Source: Pacificispira sp040217575
GTDB taxonomy: Bacteria > Pseudomonadota > Alphaproteobacteria > UBA8366 > Aestuariispiraceae
Assembly (NCBI GenBank): GCA_040217575.1
Contig: JAVJPW010000007.1
Coordinates: 372,001-436,000 of the forward strand
DNA length: 64,000 nt
Direction of reading: 5' to 3'
Both the position numbers and the translations under genes were made by a program. How positions within the stretch are numbered: the first letter of the stretch is position 1; every line of letters begins with the position of its first letter. Shown here piece by piece: positions 17,611-26,037 of this stretch. The notes under the pieces are model-generated. The model ran no database searches, was not told where the DNA came from, and saw only the letters and a program-made list of their open reading frames with translations.

Positions 17611-18548
17611 CCCCTGTAGTTAACGAACCTTCTGGGGCTCTTTTGCCAGTTGCAGATACTGTCTTCGATAGCTTGTTTTCCGATGCGGAGATAGTCGTCA
17701 AGTAGGTGCATTCTGGATTGAAGCTGGGTGCGAGTTAATGTTGGTCCCTGGCTCCCGCAGAAGAGTAATTTCGCTCCTTGATATGGCCCTGTCGCGTTTG
17801 CCAGGTACACGCTGCCTGGAACAATAGGCGCTAGTTCGAGCTTTCCTAACATGCATAGCAAGTCAAATCGGCCTAACCTTCCACTACCAAAGCCGTAGAC
17901 GGCCCCAATTGATCGATATAGAGCATCGAAAGTAGATGTAGGTTCTTGACCTGAGTTTCTGTGGATTTCGCGTATCCGTCGATCCAAACTACCGAACTCG
18001 GTTTGCCAGTCGTAAAAGGTGCTGAAGGTCCTTGCGATATGATCAGGCTTTCTCCCCTGGAACTTTCTATGGTTAGAAAAAGAGCCTGACGTTCTTTTGT
18101 CGGCAAGGTTCAAGGCATTGCGTCGGAGCATCCTTTCAAACTCCGCTCTGTGCGCACCGTAGTACTCAAACGTCCAAACAGGTCCTGCGCCAAAAGAGCC
18201 ATACACGTTCGCCGCCAGTTTCCATCCAAAACGTTCATTCTTTCCAAAATGCGTCTGAATGAAGGTCATCCAAACGGCCTGATCGTAGTGACCAAGCTGG
18301 CCGTAGTATGCCGCCGCGCGCAGGGGGTCGAAGATTGGAGAATGCGGATCACACCGATCCGGTGATATGTCACCGGATTTGACTTGAAGGACCCATTCAA
18401 TCCGCCGAAGACTAGCAATGATCTGCTTGCAGAGACAGTCGCGCTTAGCGTCCGTCGTTAGACCAAGCAACCCCCCATGATCGTTCTCAAAGGCTGCAAG
18501 TCCGGCCAGCAGTTCGTCGTATCGGTCGCGGTGCATTCCACTCGCCAT
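17607..18548 (-). CDS. Alpha-glutamyl/putrescinyl thymine pyrophosphorylase clade 3-like protein
   Basis: A 313-aa protein that I recognise as the cellular clade 3 of the aGPT-pyrophosphorylase family. Members of related clades from phages phosphorylate 5-hydroxymethyluracil in DNA before hypermodification. Matching segments are FDPLRAAAYYGQLGHYDQAV, FIQTHFGKNERFGWKLAANV, the GSFSNHRKFQ block at about 160-170, and FDALYRSIGAVYGFGSGRLG followed by LLCMLGKLELAPI and ANATGPYQGAKLLF near the end. The recognition is from memory of family sequences, not a search. Its ATG follows the TS-like stop directly (TGAATG), so both are made from one message and probably act on the same base or nucleotide. 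Confidence 0.72.
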   Translation of the reverse strand: MASGMHRDRYDELLAGLAAFENDHGGLLGLTTDAKRDCLCKQIIASLRRIEWVLQVKSGDISPDRCDPHSPIFDPLRAAAYYGQLGHYDQAVWMTFIQTHFGKNERFGWKLAANVYGSFGAGPVWTFEYYGAHRAEFERMLRRNALNLADKRTSGSFSNHRKFQGRKPDHIARTFSTFYDWQTEFGSLDRRIREIHRNSGQEPTSTFDALYRSIGAVYGFGSGRLGRFDLLCMLGKLELAPIVPGSVYLANATGPYQGAKLLFCGSQGPTLTRTQLQSRMHLLDDYLRIGKQAIEDSICNWQKSPRRFVNYRG

Positions 18549-19619
18549 TCAAACTTTCATCCCTGCGGCCGAAAACAGATCATTGATCGGTTTATGCTTC
18601 TTGCTCAAACGATCGCGTATGTACAGGCGGTAAACATCTGATGATAGATCATTCATCATTCCAGAAATCTCTCGCAGAGTACCAATACGTTTCGGATTTT
18701 CCGCACTCAAGGCATCAAAGGTCCTAAACGCGCTATGAACCCTCAACATGATTGCGAAATCCGTCCAGTACGGAGAAAGGCCAAGCTCTGTGTAATCGAC
18801 GTGTTGGCCCATTCGAATATCGGCTTCAGCTTCCAAAAGTTTATCCAAGGCTGGCCATGGGTTGCCCTGAGGCATTTCCGGCATGGGGACATAGTCATGA
18901 AGACCCTCGCGGACAAAATCCTTCGCTTTCTTTCGCGGTTTGTCCACATCAGTATCATCGTAAAGATGCAGGCTCGCCACTGAATGGTAGTATGAACCTA
19001 TGCCAATGCCCAGCTGATGAGCGGCCATTTCCTGAAGCATGGTGAACGAGAAAACATCATGCGGAAGACCCTTGATAACGTCATTCGATCTCATGTGCGT
19101 GTGGAGAAAAAGCAAGTCGTTTCGGATCGCGAATTGAAGAGTGCAGGTGCACGGCTTGTCCTTGTTCCCCTGTGTTGCGTCGGAGTTCGAAAATAGCTGG
19201 ATGACCGCGTTACGTGATCCAGGGCCATGTTCCAGCGTTCGAATTACTCTGTTCCATTCGCTGGTCCCCGCTCTCCTCGAACCAGCATTTTCCCCAAACA
19301 GTCTAGGACCATATGCTCCGTTGGCGGTAACACCGTCGTTCGAGAAGGCCCGATATCCAGGTAGATAGTGTTCTACAAAGGATACCTGACGACTACCAGA
19401 AACGTACCATAGAAACTCGCCAAGTGCGCTGAAAGCCATCGATCTTGCCTGAGACCGGCTCAAACGGGCCCTCGGGTTCTTCAACTCAAGCAATGCCCCA
19501 AACACTTCCGTGTTCTTTCCTTTTGAGGCCTCAACACGAAAATTCCTCCTCGCATCCAACAGACGAGCGAAGACCTCGTGCATCAAATCATCGAGACTAT
19601 CCTTCGCCACACTGAACAC
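18549..19619 (-). CDS. Thymidylate synthase-fold nucleotide (hydroxy)methylase, Asp at the base-selecting position
   Basis: TS-superfamily enzyme of 356 aa. Counted from the GTG start, it keeps the active-site Glu (EFLWY, 68), the phosphate-binding Arg of SRN (136), the nucleophile Cys of PCTC (157), the MRSNDV motif with Arg177 and Asp180, and HLY (218-220). The residue equivalent to E. coli TS Asn177, which selects uracil, is Asp188 (GLPHDVFSF instead of GLPFNIASY). Asp here is typical of dCMP hydroxymethylase and gives dCMP activity in engineered TS. Start chosen at GTG 19619 because AGAGGTGG lies just upstream; a TTG at 19643 would add 8 residues. Not the housekeeping thyA: it is low in GC and within the island. 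Confidence 0.8.
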   Translation of the reverse strand: MFSVAKDSLDDLMHEVFARLLDARRNFRVEASKGKNTEVFGALLELKNPRARLSRSQARSMAFSALGEFLWYVSGSRQVSFVEHYLPGYRAFSNDGVTANGAYGPRLFGENAGSRRAGTSEWNRVIRTLEHGPGSRNAVIQLFSNSDATQGNKDKPCTCTLQFAIRNDLLFLHTHMRSNDVIKGLPHDVFSFTMLQEMAAHQLGIGIGSYYHSVASLHLYDDTDVDKPRKKAKDFVREGLHDYVPMPEMPQGNPWPALDKLLEAEADIRMGQHVDYTELGLSPYWTDFAIMLRVHSAFRTFDALSAENPKRIGTLREISGMMNDLSSDVYRLYIRDRLSKKHKPINDLFSAAGMKV

Positions 19620-19838
19620 TCTGCCACCTCTATAATTTTGCAAGCCTTACAGATTTTCCACTCCAGGTTACATCGCACAATGATAATCTATTCGCGAAAA
19701 TGGAAAGGGTCGAGTTGCCTTCGTATGAGAGGTTTTGAAGGGGTTGCACCAACGGACTTGGACACTGTCCAGGTACTTCTACGCGACAAATAGGCCCTCC
19801 ACCTTCTTTTGTGGAGACAGTTCAGGGGAGAAGGCCTC

Positions 19839-20573
19839 GTGGCGACCAATTGGAAAGAATATCAAGAAGAGGCAGCGGACTTTTTCCGGGCTCTAGGTAT
19901 GGACGCCTCAACCGACGTAAGGATGGCCGGTGTACGCACCCATCATGATATAGATGTTCTTGCCAAAGTGGATGTAGCGGGTGTTGTCGTGAGATGGATT
20001 GTCGAGTGCAAGCACTGGCAAAGTCCCGTCAACAAGCTTCACGTAATTGCGCTACGGGAGATTGTTTCTGACCTAAGTGCCGACAAGGGAATTATTCTGT
20101 GCGAGGCGGGTTTCCAATCAGGGGCGAAGGAGGCTGCGAAGCTAACAAACGTTCAAGCAACTTCACTTGCCGAGTTTGGCGAAAGCTCTCGCGACGCAAT
20201 AGCGGCATTTCGCCTTAAAGAGTTATTTGATCGGGTTACTAGTTGCCGATTTCGGTACTGGGAACTTCCCAAAGAAACTAGGATACAATTTGGTTTGCGC
20301 CCTGAGATCGCCTTCAGAAGAGAGTTCAACGGGGCAGCTGTTTCCGAGGTTGTTGAAAAATATGTTAGTCTTTCGTTCCGTGGAGTGTTTCCTATCGAAG
20401 TTGATCCTTACGATAATGACCGTATCCGTCAGACGCTTCCCCAAGAAATTACAAACACTCATGAGGCTGTGCTCGCCTTCCAGCCACTGATCTCAGAGTT
20501 TGAGATAAAGCTGGACGCCGCAGAGAAGGCCTTTCAGCAAAGCGTCCCGTCCGACAAAAAGGGAACCAACTGA
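19839..20573 (+). CDS. Mrr-like restriction endonuclease (PD-(D/E)XK)
   Basis: A 244-aa protein with an N-terminal Mrr_cat-like nuclease domain (WKEYQEEAADFFRALG, then HHDIDVLAKVD and WIVECKHW). The Asp of DIDV and the Glu/Lys of ECK form the PD-(D/E)XK centre. The C-terminal 120 residues (from about FRLKELFDR) are unlike any domain I know and may read the target. Mrr-type enzymes are commonly modification-dependent. Start chosen at GTG 19839 because AGGGGAGAAGG is 4 bases before it; a TTG at 19809 would add 10 residues. It is divergent from the TS-like gene across about 220 AT-rich bases. Confidence 0.78.
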   Translation: MATNWKEYQEEAADFFRALGMDASTDVRMAGVRTHHDIDVLAKVDVAGVVVRWIVECKHWQSPVNKLHVIALREIVSDLSADKGIILCEAGFQSGAKEAAKLTNVQATSLAEFGESSRDAIAAFRLKELFDRVTSCRFRYWELPKETRIQFGLRPEIAFRREFNGAAVSEVVEKYVSLSFRGVFPIEVDPYDNDRIRQTLPQEITNTHEAVLAFQPLISEFEIKLDAAEKAFQQSVPSDKKGTN

Positions 20574-20886
20574 CACCCAGTATAGGACAACGATTGATTT
20601 GCTCAGCGAGCTGAAGATACTGCTGCAACCCGTTGCACGAAATCCGTTACTATTTTGGTACACTAGCCTGTACCTTTGCCTCATTCGCGGGCGGCTTAAC
20701 GCGCTGTAATCGCTGTGTTTAGGGGAGACTGGGACGAATCCCACCCTCTCCGCCAGTTTTCCGAAAAATTGACCATTCCCAGCGCTTCCGTCCGACTTGG
20801 CGGGCCGGGTGCGGCGCGCCCTCTTGGCGCGGCGGCGGGGTTTGTGTATTCCTCTTCGCCACGGTTTCACGGTTGGGGCAGTATTC
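20574..20886. other. Intergenic region with the island end
   Basis: 313 bases between the nuclease gene and the CoA-transferase. It contains attR at 20735-20760. The DNA left of it is low-GC island sequence, the DNA right of it is GC-rich host sequence with the upstream region of the CoA-transferase. No gene seen. Confidence 0.7.
20735..20760 (+). repeat. Right attachment repeat (attR) of the island
   Basis: Exact copy of the 26 bases at 15870-15895. Only the last part of the tRNA is present (no anticodon or D arm), so this is an attachment duplicate and not a second tRNA gene. Confidence 0.88.
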
Positions 20887-21609
20887 ATGGACAAGCGCAT
20901 CAATTCCCTGGCGGACGCGGTCGCCGACATTCCGGACGGCGCCAGCGTCATGATCGGCGGGTTCGGCGGGTCGGGTGCGCCGATCGAGCTGGTCCATGCG
21001 ATGATCGACCGGTTCAAGGCGACCGGCAGCCCCGGCAACCTGCATGTCGTCAACAACAATGCGGGCAACGGGCACGTCGGTCTGGCGGCGATGATCGACC
21101 TGGGCATGGTCCGGAAGCTGACCTGTTCCTTTCCGCGATCGGCCGACCCAAGGGCGTTCAATGAGAAATATCAGGCGGGCGAGATCGAACTCGACCTGGT
21201 CCCGCAGGGCACACTGGCGGAGCGGATTCGCGCAGGCGGCGCCGGCATTCCCGCCTTCTATACGCCGACGACCTATGGCACGGAACTGGGTGAAGGAAAG
21301 CCGGTCGCGGAATTCGACGGGCGCATGTATGTCCAGGAACGCTGGCTGAAGGCGGGTTTCGCGCTGGTGAAGGCGGAACTGGCCGACAGCCACGGCAACC
21401 TGACCTATCGCCATGCATCGCGGAATTTCGGCCCGCTGATGTGCATGGCGGCGGAACGCACGATCATCCAGGCCCGCCGGATCGTCGCACCGGGTGAGAT
21501 CGACCCGGAAGTGATCGTCACCCCGGGTATTTTCGTCGATGCGGTGGTCGCGGTTCCCGACCCGCAACAGGAAGAAGACCTGAACCGTGCGGAGGCAAGT
21601 TACGTATGA
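20887..21609 (+). CDS. 3-oxoacid/3-oxoadipate CoA-transferase subunit A
   Basis: Alpha subunit of a family I CoA-transferase that moves CoA from succinyl-CoA (or acyl-CoA) to a 3-oxoacid. GGFGGSGAPIELVHAMID, then NNNAGNGHVGLAAMIDLG and CSFPRSADPRAF are close to PcaI. Length 240 aa. The ATG at 20887 is preferred although the frame is open further upstream, because the product then starts MDKRINSLADAV as in homologues. The stop overlaps the subunit B start (ATGA). No other aromatic-degradation gene is nearby, so 3-oxoadipate versus acetoacetate cannot be settled. Confidence 0.9.
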   Translation: MDKRINSLADAVADIPDGASVMIGGFGGSGAPIELVHAMIDRFKATGSPGNLHVVNNNAGNGHVGLAAMIDLGMVRKLTCSFPRSADPRAFNEKYQAGEIELDLVPQGTLAERIRAGGAGIPAFYTPTTYGTELGEGKPVAEFDGRMYVQERWLKAGFALVKAELADSHGNLTYRHASRNFGPLMCMAAERTIIQARRIVAPGEIDPEVIVTPGIFVDAVVAVPDPQQEEDLNRAEASYV

Positions 21610-22277
21610 CCGACAAACTGACCAGCGCGCAAATCGCCTTTCGCGCAGCGCAGGACATCGCCGACGGCGCCTATGTCAATCTGGGGATCGGCATTCCGGA
21701 ACTGGTCGCCAAGTATCAGGTGCCGGGGCGCGAGGCGGTCTATCACACCGAAAACGGCATCCTTGGGTTCGGGGAGGCCCCGGCGGAAGGGGAAGAGGAC
21801 TGGGATCTGATCAATGCCGGGAAGAAGGCGGTCACCCTGAAACCGGGGGCCAGCATCTTTCATCATGGCGACAGTTTCGCGATGGTGCGGGGCGGGCACC
21901 TGGACGTCGCGATCCTGGGGGCCTATCAGGTGGCACAGAACGGGGACCTTGCGAACTGGCGCGCCGGGTCCAGGGGCGTACCTGCGGTCGGCGGCGCGAT
22001 GGACCTGGTGAACGGGGTGAAACGCGTGGCGGTGATCACCGAACATGTAACAAAGGACGGCAAACCGAAGCTGGTGGAAAAATGCACCTTTCCGCTGACC
22101 GGTGTCGGCTGTGTCAGCCGGATTTATACCAGCCTTGCGGTGGTCGATGTCGTCGACGGGCATTTCGTGCTGCGCGAAAAACTGGCGGCACTGTCCCTGG
22201 ACGAATTGCAGGCCCAAACCGGCGCGCCGCTTCACACCGACGGCGACGTCGCGGAGCTGACGGTTCCGGCGATTTAG
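21606..22277 (+). CDS. 3-oxoacid/3-oxoadipate CoA-transferase subunit B
   Basis: Beta subunit, 223 aa, forming the heteromer with the preceding gene. The catalytic glutamate is in YHTENGILGFGEAP (about residue 50). VNLGIGIPELVAKY and GGHLDVAILGAYQV followed by GGAMDLVNGVKRV are family hallmarks, and PLTGVGCVSRIYT is near the end. It runs into a convergent LysR gene 12 bases away. Confidence 0.9.
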   Translation: MTDKLTSAQIAFRAAQDIADGAYVNLGIGIPELVAKYQVPGREAVYHTENGILGFGEAPAEGEEDWDLINAGKKAVTLKPGASIFHHGDSFAMVRGGHLDVAILGAYQVAQNGDLANWRAGSRGVPAVGGAMDLVNGVKRVAVITEHVTKDGKPKLVEKCTFPLTGVGCVSRIYTSLAVVDVVDGHFVLREKLAALSLDELQAQTGAPLHTDGDVAELTVPAI

Positions 22278-22289
22278 GACGGGTCACGG

Positions 22290-23138
22290 TCACGGGCGGC
22301 ACAGGTCAAGGAACCGTGTGACCAGCGCATCTTGCGCCGAACCGGCCGCCCGGCGCGGCGTGACGGAATAGACCGGCAAGGTGAACGTCGGTGCATCCGC
22401 CAGCACGACCAGATCCCCGCGGGCTTCGTGCGGGGCGACGATACGCCGGGGGAAATAACCGCAACCGCCCGTCGCCAAAATATGGCGCAGCGCAAGCCAG
22501 CCGACGCTGGCGGTCAGAAACGGTGGCGGCGCATCGGGATAGACCGCGGTAAAGGCCCGTGCAAAGTCCGGTCCCCAGTCGGTATAGACGAACCGGTTCA
22601 GCGCGCGGGCGGCGGATGTGGAAATGCCGTGACTTCGGGTCAGGACAAGGGTTTCGTCGGTGATCTTCCGGACCGTCAGGCCACCCCTGCTTTCCGGCGC
22701 ATACATGAAGGCGCAATCGAACCGACCGCTGGCCAATCCTTCCGTCAGCCCGCTTTCAAACCCGACAAAGGTTCTGAGCGCGGCTCCCTGCAAGCGGGTT
22801 TCCGCCTTTGCAACCGCCGCTGTCAGGAATGATTCCCAGATGCCGAAGCGTGCGGCGACATTCAGGGTCTGCGTGAAATCCTCCGTCCGGCCCAGGTCTT
22901 CGTGGGCGCGGTTGATGATGTGCAGCAGTTCGGCCGCATGCCGGTGCAGCCTTTGCCCCGCCTGTGTCAAACGGGCGCCGCTTCGTCCGCGCACGAACAG
23001 GGCCTGTCCGAACTCCTCCTCCAACCGCTTGATGCGCATGCTGACCGTGGACTGGGTCAGATGCAGCCTTTCCGACGCTTCCAGGAAGCTGCCGGCGGAA
23101 GCGACCATCAGGAATGTCCGGGCCAGGTCGGGATCCAT
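22290..23138 (-). CDS. LysR family transcriptional regulator
   Basis: A 282-aa regulator with the N-terminal winged HTH (LARTFLMVASAGSFLEASER, then LHLTQSTVSMRIKRLEEEFG at about 23-42) and a C-terminal effector domain. It is divergent from the 5-formyl-THF cyclo-ligase gene and convergent with the CoA-transferase pair. The targets are therefore unknown; the AT-rich 100 bases it shares with the cyclo-ligase is the likely binding region. The ATG at 23138 is preferred over a TTG nine bases earlier. Confidence 0.88.
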   Translation of the reverse strand: MDPDLARTFLMVASAGSFLEASERLHLTQSTVSMRIKRLEEEFGQALFVRGRSGARLTQAGQRLHRHAAELLHIINRAHEDLGRTEDFTQTLNVAARFGIWESFLTAAVAKAETRLQGAALRTFVGFESGLTEGLASGRFDCAFMYAPESRGGLTVRKITDETLVLTRSHGISTSAARALNRFVYTDWGPDFARAFTAVYPDAPPPFLTASVGWLALRHILATGGCGYFPRRIVAPHEARGDLVVLADAPTFTLPVYSVTPRRAAGSAQDALVTRFLDLCRP

Positions 23139-23238
23139 GTCAGTCAAATCACCAAAATCGATATGTACCTTAAAAATACATTGTTTGAATTAAGTGTCGA
23201 TCCCGTGTTTCAAGATCGTTCACGGAAGGTCAAATGAC

Positions 23239-23835
23239 ATGAACGATCTGGTCGAAAACAGGGACGCACGTGCGGTCTATCGATGGCGCCGGATGCTTCG
23301 ACGCCGAATGGTTGCGCGCCGGAAGGCCATTACCGGAAATGCCCGAACCAAGGCTACGGCCAGGATCGAATCCGCATTGAAGGAAGTCTTTTCCATGACC
23401 GACTGTCGTACAGTCGCCCTCTACTGGCCGATCCGGGGGGAAGTGGACCTTCGCCCCTTTGCGCGCAGCGATCTGGTGCATAGGTTTGCCCTGGGGCTTC
23501 CCTATGTGCCGGTGCGGTGCCAACCGGTGTTGTTCCGCCAATGGCATCCCGGTGCCGCGATGGAACAGGGTTTCTGGAATATTCCCGTGCCGCGGGACGA
23601 AACCTGCCTTCGGCCCGATATTCTGCTTATTCCACTGGTCGGGTTCGACGAAAAAGGATACCGACTTGGAAATGGCGGGGGCTATTACGACCGAACCCTG
23701 GCCCGGATGGATCGCAGCACGCTGAAAATCGGCATCGGGTTCGAGGAAACACACCTGCCGACGATCCACCCGCAATGGCACGATATCCCCATGGACATCG
23801 TCATCACGGAACAGGGTGCGCGCGTCTGGTCATGA
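23239..23835 (+). CDS. 5-formyltetrahydrofolate cyclo-ligase
   Basis: Converts 5-formyl-THF to 5,10-methenyl-THF using ATP. The family pattern is visible: YRWRRMLRRRMVARRKAI at the start, VALYWPIRGEVDLRPF, LLIPLVGFDEKGYRLGNGGG and YYDRTLARMD, and a closing IPMDIVITEQG. The GNGGGYYD segment binds substrate phosphate. Length 198 aa from the ATG at 23239, which has GGAAGGT eight bases upstream. The common 6S RNA partner of this gene was not seen. Confidence 0.9.
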   Translation: MNDLVENRDARAVYRWRRMLRRRMVARRKAITGNARTKATARIESALKEVFSMTDCRTVALYWPIRGEVDLRPFARSDLVHRFALGLPYVPVRCQPVLFRQWHPGAAMEQGFWNIPVPRDETCLRPDILLIPLVGFDEKGYRLGNGGGYYDRTLARMDRSTLKIGIGFEETHLPTIHPQWHDIPMDIVITEQGARVWS

Positions 23836-23941
23836 ACGGTCGCGGCACCGACTATTCGGAACCATGCCGTGCGCCAAACCACCGACAACATCCCGGATCC
23901 GAAAGTTCCGGTACCTCAAGGCGCGCCCTTTCCAGGATATT

Positions 23942-24367
23942 CTATCCACCGACGGCGTCGGTCATTCGGGCAATGTAATCCGACGGTGCACCAACTTTGG
24001 TCAGGACCTTCACGAGTTCGGCGCAATAATCCCCCGTATCACGCGGGTCGCCGGGCGACGCGGAGGGCAAATTCATCATCAGCGCAGGCTCGCCACCGCC
24101 GTCCGGCGTTTTGCATAACAGAGGTTCCGGCACATAATCCAGCAACCCAAATTTTCGATAAAGGGCATCGACCTCCCCCCAGGTCAGGTCGGCCAGCATG
24201 CCCCAGACAACTGCCCCCTGTTCCGGTTCCAGATAGGCGCGGCGCGAAAGCCTGAGGCGATAGCCGTCTGCACGGACAAGCCGCAAATGCGGGGGGCGCC
24301 CCAATTCCCCGTCCAGAAAGGTCGGGTCCATGAAAAGCCCGTAGAAGAAGACGGGAATCTGTCTCAT
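23942..24367 (-). CDS. Gamma-glutamylcyclotransferase-like (AIG2/GGCT fold) protein
   Basis: A 141-aa protein with the GGCT-like glycine/tyrosine start VFFYGLFMDPTFL and the YLEPEQGAVVWGMLADLTWG segment, in which the acidic catalytic residue of the family is expected. Substrates in the family vary (gamma-glutamyl peptides or amines). It lies 24 bases after the fumarase beta gene and is probably the last gene of that operon; a role with the operon's acids is not evident. Confidence 0.7.
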   Translation of the reverse strand: MRQIPVFFYGLFMDPTFLDGELGRPPHLRLVRADGYRLRLSRRAYLEPEQGAVVWGMLADLTWGEVDALYRKFGLLDYVPEPLLCKTPDGGGEPALMMNLPSASPGDPRDTGDYCAELVKVLTKVGAPSDYIARMTDAVGG

Positions 24368-24391
24368 GGCCGCGTCCCGCGTTGGCCGCCC

Positions 24392-25087
24392 CTACCCGAT
24401 CACCTCGTCCGTGCGATCGTCGGTTTCGCCATAGCGTTTCAGAACCGCGGGGCGCGTTCCTTCGTAGGCCTTTTCCAGGTTGGCGGCGATTTTCCGGTTT
24501 TCCCGTTCAAACAGACAGTTTCCATCCATGTCCGACGCGACGATGAAGGGTCCCATATTTTCCGCTTCGATCACCCACATGGCCTGTGCCAGGCCCAGTT
24601 CCTTTCGCCAATGGACGCCATGCACCTTCTTGATGCCACGCCCCAGAAGCGCACCCGTACCGTACCCGACGGTCGTCAGATAGATCGCGCCATGGGGAAC
24701 GAATTTCGACTTATAGTCCGCCGGGCTCATCCCGCCCTTGCCGATGATCAGTTTTGCGCCGGAAATATCAAACCAGCGGTCGATCCATTTAGAAAAGCGA
24801 AAGGATGCCGTCGCCGTGACCGCCCCCATGTCGAAACTGCCGTCCTCACGCTGCACGGCCGCCGGCGAACAATGAAAATTCGCAGCACTTTGCGCCGGCA
24901 GGTCCAGCGGAATCGGCACCCCGTCGTCCACCGCGCGCATATAGACGCCTTCGCGCCCGGTATAGATCAGCCCGTCCAGAAAGACGACATCCCCCAGCTT
25001 CAGCCGCGCCAGATCGTCCGGCGTCGGCGTCGTGCTCAGGCGGATTCGGCCCGAACCCGTTCCGGCGTTGCTTCCGGCATCTGCCAT
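24392..25087 (-). CDS. Class I fumarate hydratase (or tartrate dehydratase) beta subunit
   Basis: C-terminal half of a two-subunit class I Fe-S hydratase. Markers are LKLGDVVFLDGLIYTGREGV, PAQSAANFHCSPAAV, and LIIGKGGMSPADYKSKF followed by AIYLTTVGYGTGALLGRGI. The ATG at 25087 has GGGAGA six bases upstream and overlaps the alpha gene by about 50 bases; an upstream start at 25123 is possible. The substrate could be fumarate, or tartrate or another 2-hydroxyacid, because the family is split on this. The neighbouring fumarate reductase-like genes favour fumarate. Confidence 0.85.
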   Translation of the reverse strand: MADAGSNAGTGSGRIRLSTTPTPDDLARLKLGDVVFLDGLIYTGREGVYMRAVDDGVPIPLDLPAQSAANFHCSPAAVQREDGSFDMGAVTATASFRFSKWIDRWFDISGAKLIIGKGGMSPADYKSKFVPHGAIYLTTVGYGTGALLGRGIKKVHGVHWRKELGLAQAMWVIEAENMGPFIVASDMDGNCLFERENRKIAANLEKAYEGTRPAVLKRYGETDDRTDEVIG

Positions 25088-26013
25088 CCCACAGTCTCCC
25101 GTCGCTGATAGTCTGTGAACCATTCCGGGTCGGTCCGGTATTCGACACGCCCGTCGCTATAGATCCGCGCCACCGCACGCCGCGACGACAGGCAGAATGC
25201 ATGGACGCTCATCTGCATGCCGCCGGTATGGCAGTAGCCGACTTCGATATGACAATCGACAACCATCGACTTGCCGACAAAGCCCATCGCCCCCATGCCG
25301 ATGGAATTGCCAAGGCCCTTCAACTCATCCTCCAGCGCGGCGACCTTCGGGTCCGGGTTCCGGTCGCCGACCGTGCGCAGGCATGCTGCGCGCTTTCCCA
25401 GCACCATGCATGCATCCTTCGACCCACCGAGGCCAATGCCGATGATCGCCGGCTGGCACGCAAGACCGCGTTTTCCGAACGCCACCAGACTGTCCAGAAA
25501 GAACCGTTTGATCCCTTCTATCCCGTCGCTTGGGAACAACATGCGATAGTCCGTGCCGAACAGGCCGCCCTTGTGCACCGTGGTCAGATCGATCCACCCT
25601 TCCCCCGGTTCGAAACCATATTCGATTTCCGGCGCGCCGATACCGACATTGTTATCATGGTCCGTGCGCCACAGCGGATGCACGCGGTTGGGGCGCAGCG
25701 GGATTGCCGCGGTCGCGTTCGCTGTGGCCCGGCGCAAGGCTTCTTCCAGCGCGATCGGACCGCCTTCGACCTGTGTTTCATTCGCGATCTTAACGTACCA
25801 GCGCGGACAGCCCGTATCCCCGCACATGGCGCGTCGGTCCTCTTTCGCGGCCTCGTAATTTTCCAGCATTGCCTGCAGGACGAAAGACGACAGGTCACCG
25901 TCTTCATCCGCCGCGGCGCGTTTCAGACCGGCCAGATAATCTTCCGGAATCTCGATCGCCGCCTTTTCCATCAGCCGTTCGGCGGTGTCCTGAATGGTCT
26001 GGATCGGGATCAT
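25036..26013 (-). CDS. Class I fumarate hydratase (or tartrate dehydratase) alpha subunit
   Basis: N-terminal Fe-S half of a class I hydratase, 325 aa. Cluster cysteines are in AMCGDTGCPRW, GIGLGGSKDACM, and GYCHTGGMQMSVHAF. HPLWRTDHDNNVGIGAPEI is also characteristic. A near-perfect ribosome-binding site AAGGAGGGG precedes the ATG. It is 24 bases downstream of the flavoprotein gene, in the same operon as the beta subunit. Confidence 0.88.
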   Translation of the reverse strand: MIPIQTIQDTAERLMEKAAIEIPEDYLAGLKRAAADEDGDLSSFVLQAMLENYEAAKEDRRAMCGDTGCPRWYVKIANETQVEGGPIALEEALRRATANATAAIPLRPNRVHPLWRTDHDNNVGIGAPEIEYGFEPGEGWIDLTTVHKGGLFGTDYRMLFPSDGIEGIKRFFLDSLVAFGKRGLACQPAIIGIGLGGSKDACMVLGKRAACLRTVGDRNPDPKVAALEDELKGLGNSIGMGAMGFVGKSMVVDCHIEVGYCHTGGMQMSVHAFCLSSRRAVARIYSDGRVEYRTDPEWFTDYQRRETVGWQMPEATPERVRAESA

Positions 26014-26037
26014 ATTCGTCCCCTCCTTTTTTGTTTT

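Noticed and set aside
18549..19619. The TS-like gene as the housekeeping thymidylate synthase.
   Set aside because: It carries Asp at the uracil-selecting position, is on a low-GC island, and is longer than ThyA.
19578..19793. A 71-codon frame on the plus strand in the island.
   Set aside because: Overlaps the TS-like start and the divergent promoter region, has no ribosome-binding site and no motif.
20735..20760. Possible second tRNA-Ser.
   Set aside because: Only the 3' end is present; there is no anticodon or D arm. It is the attR copy.
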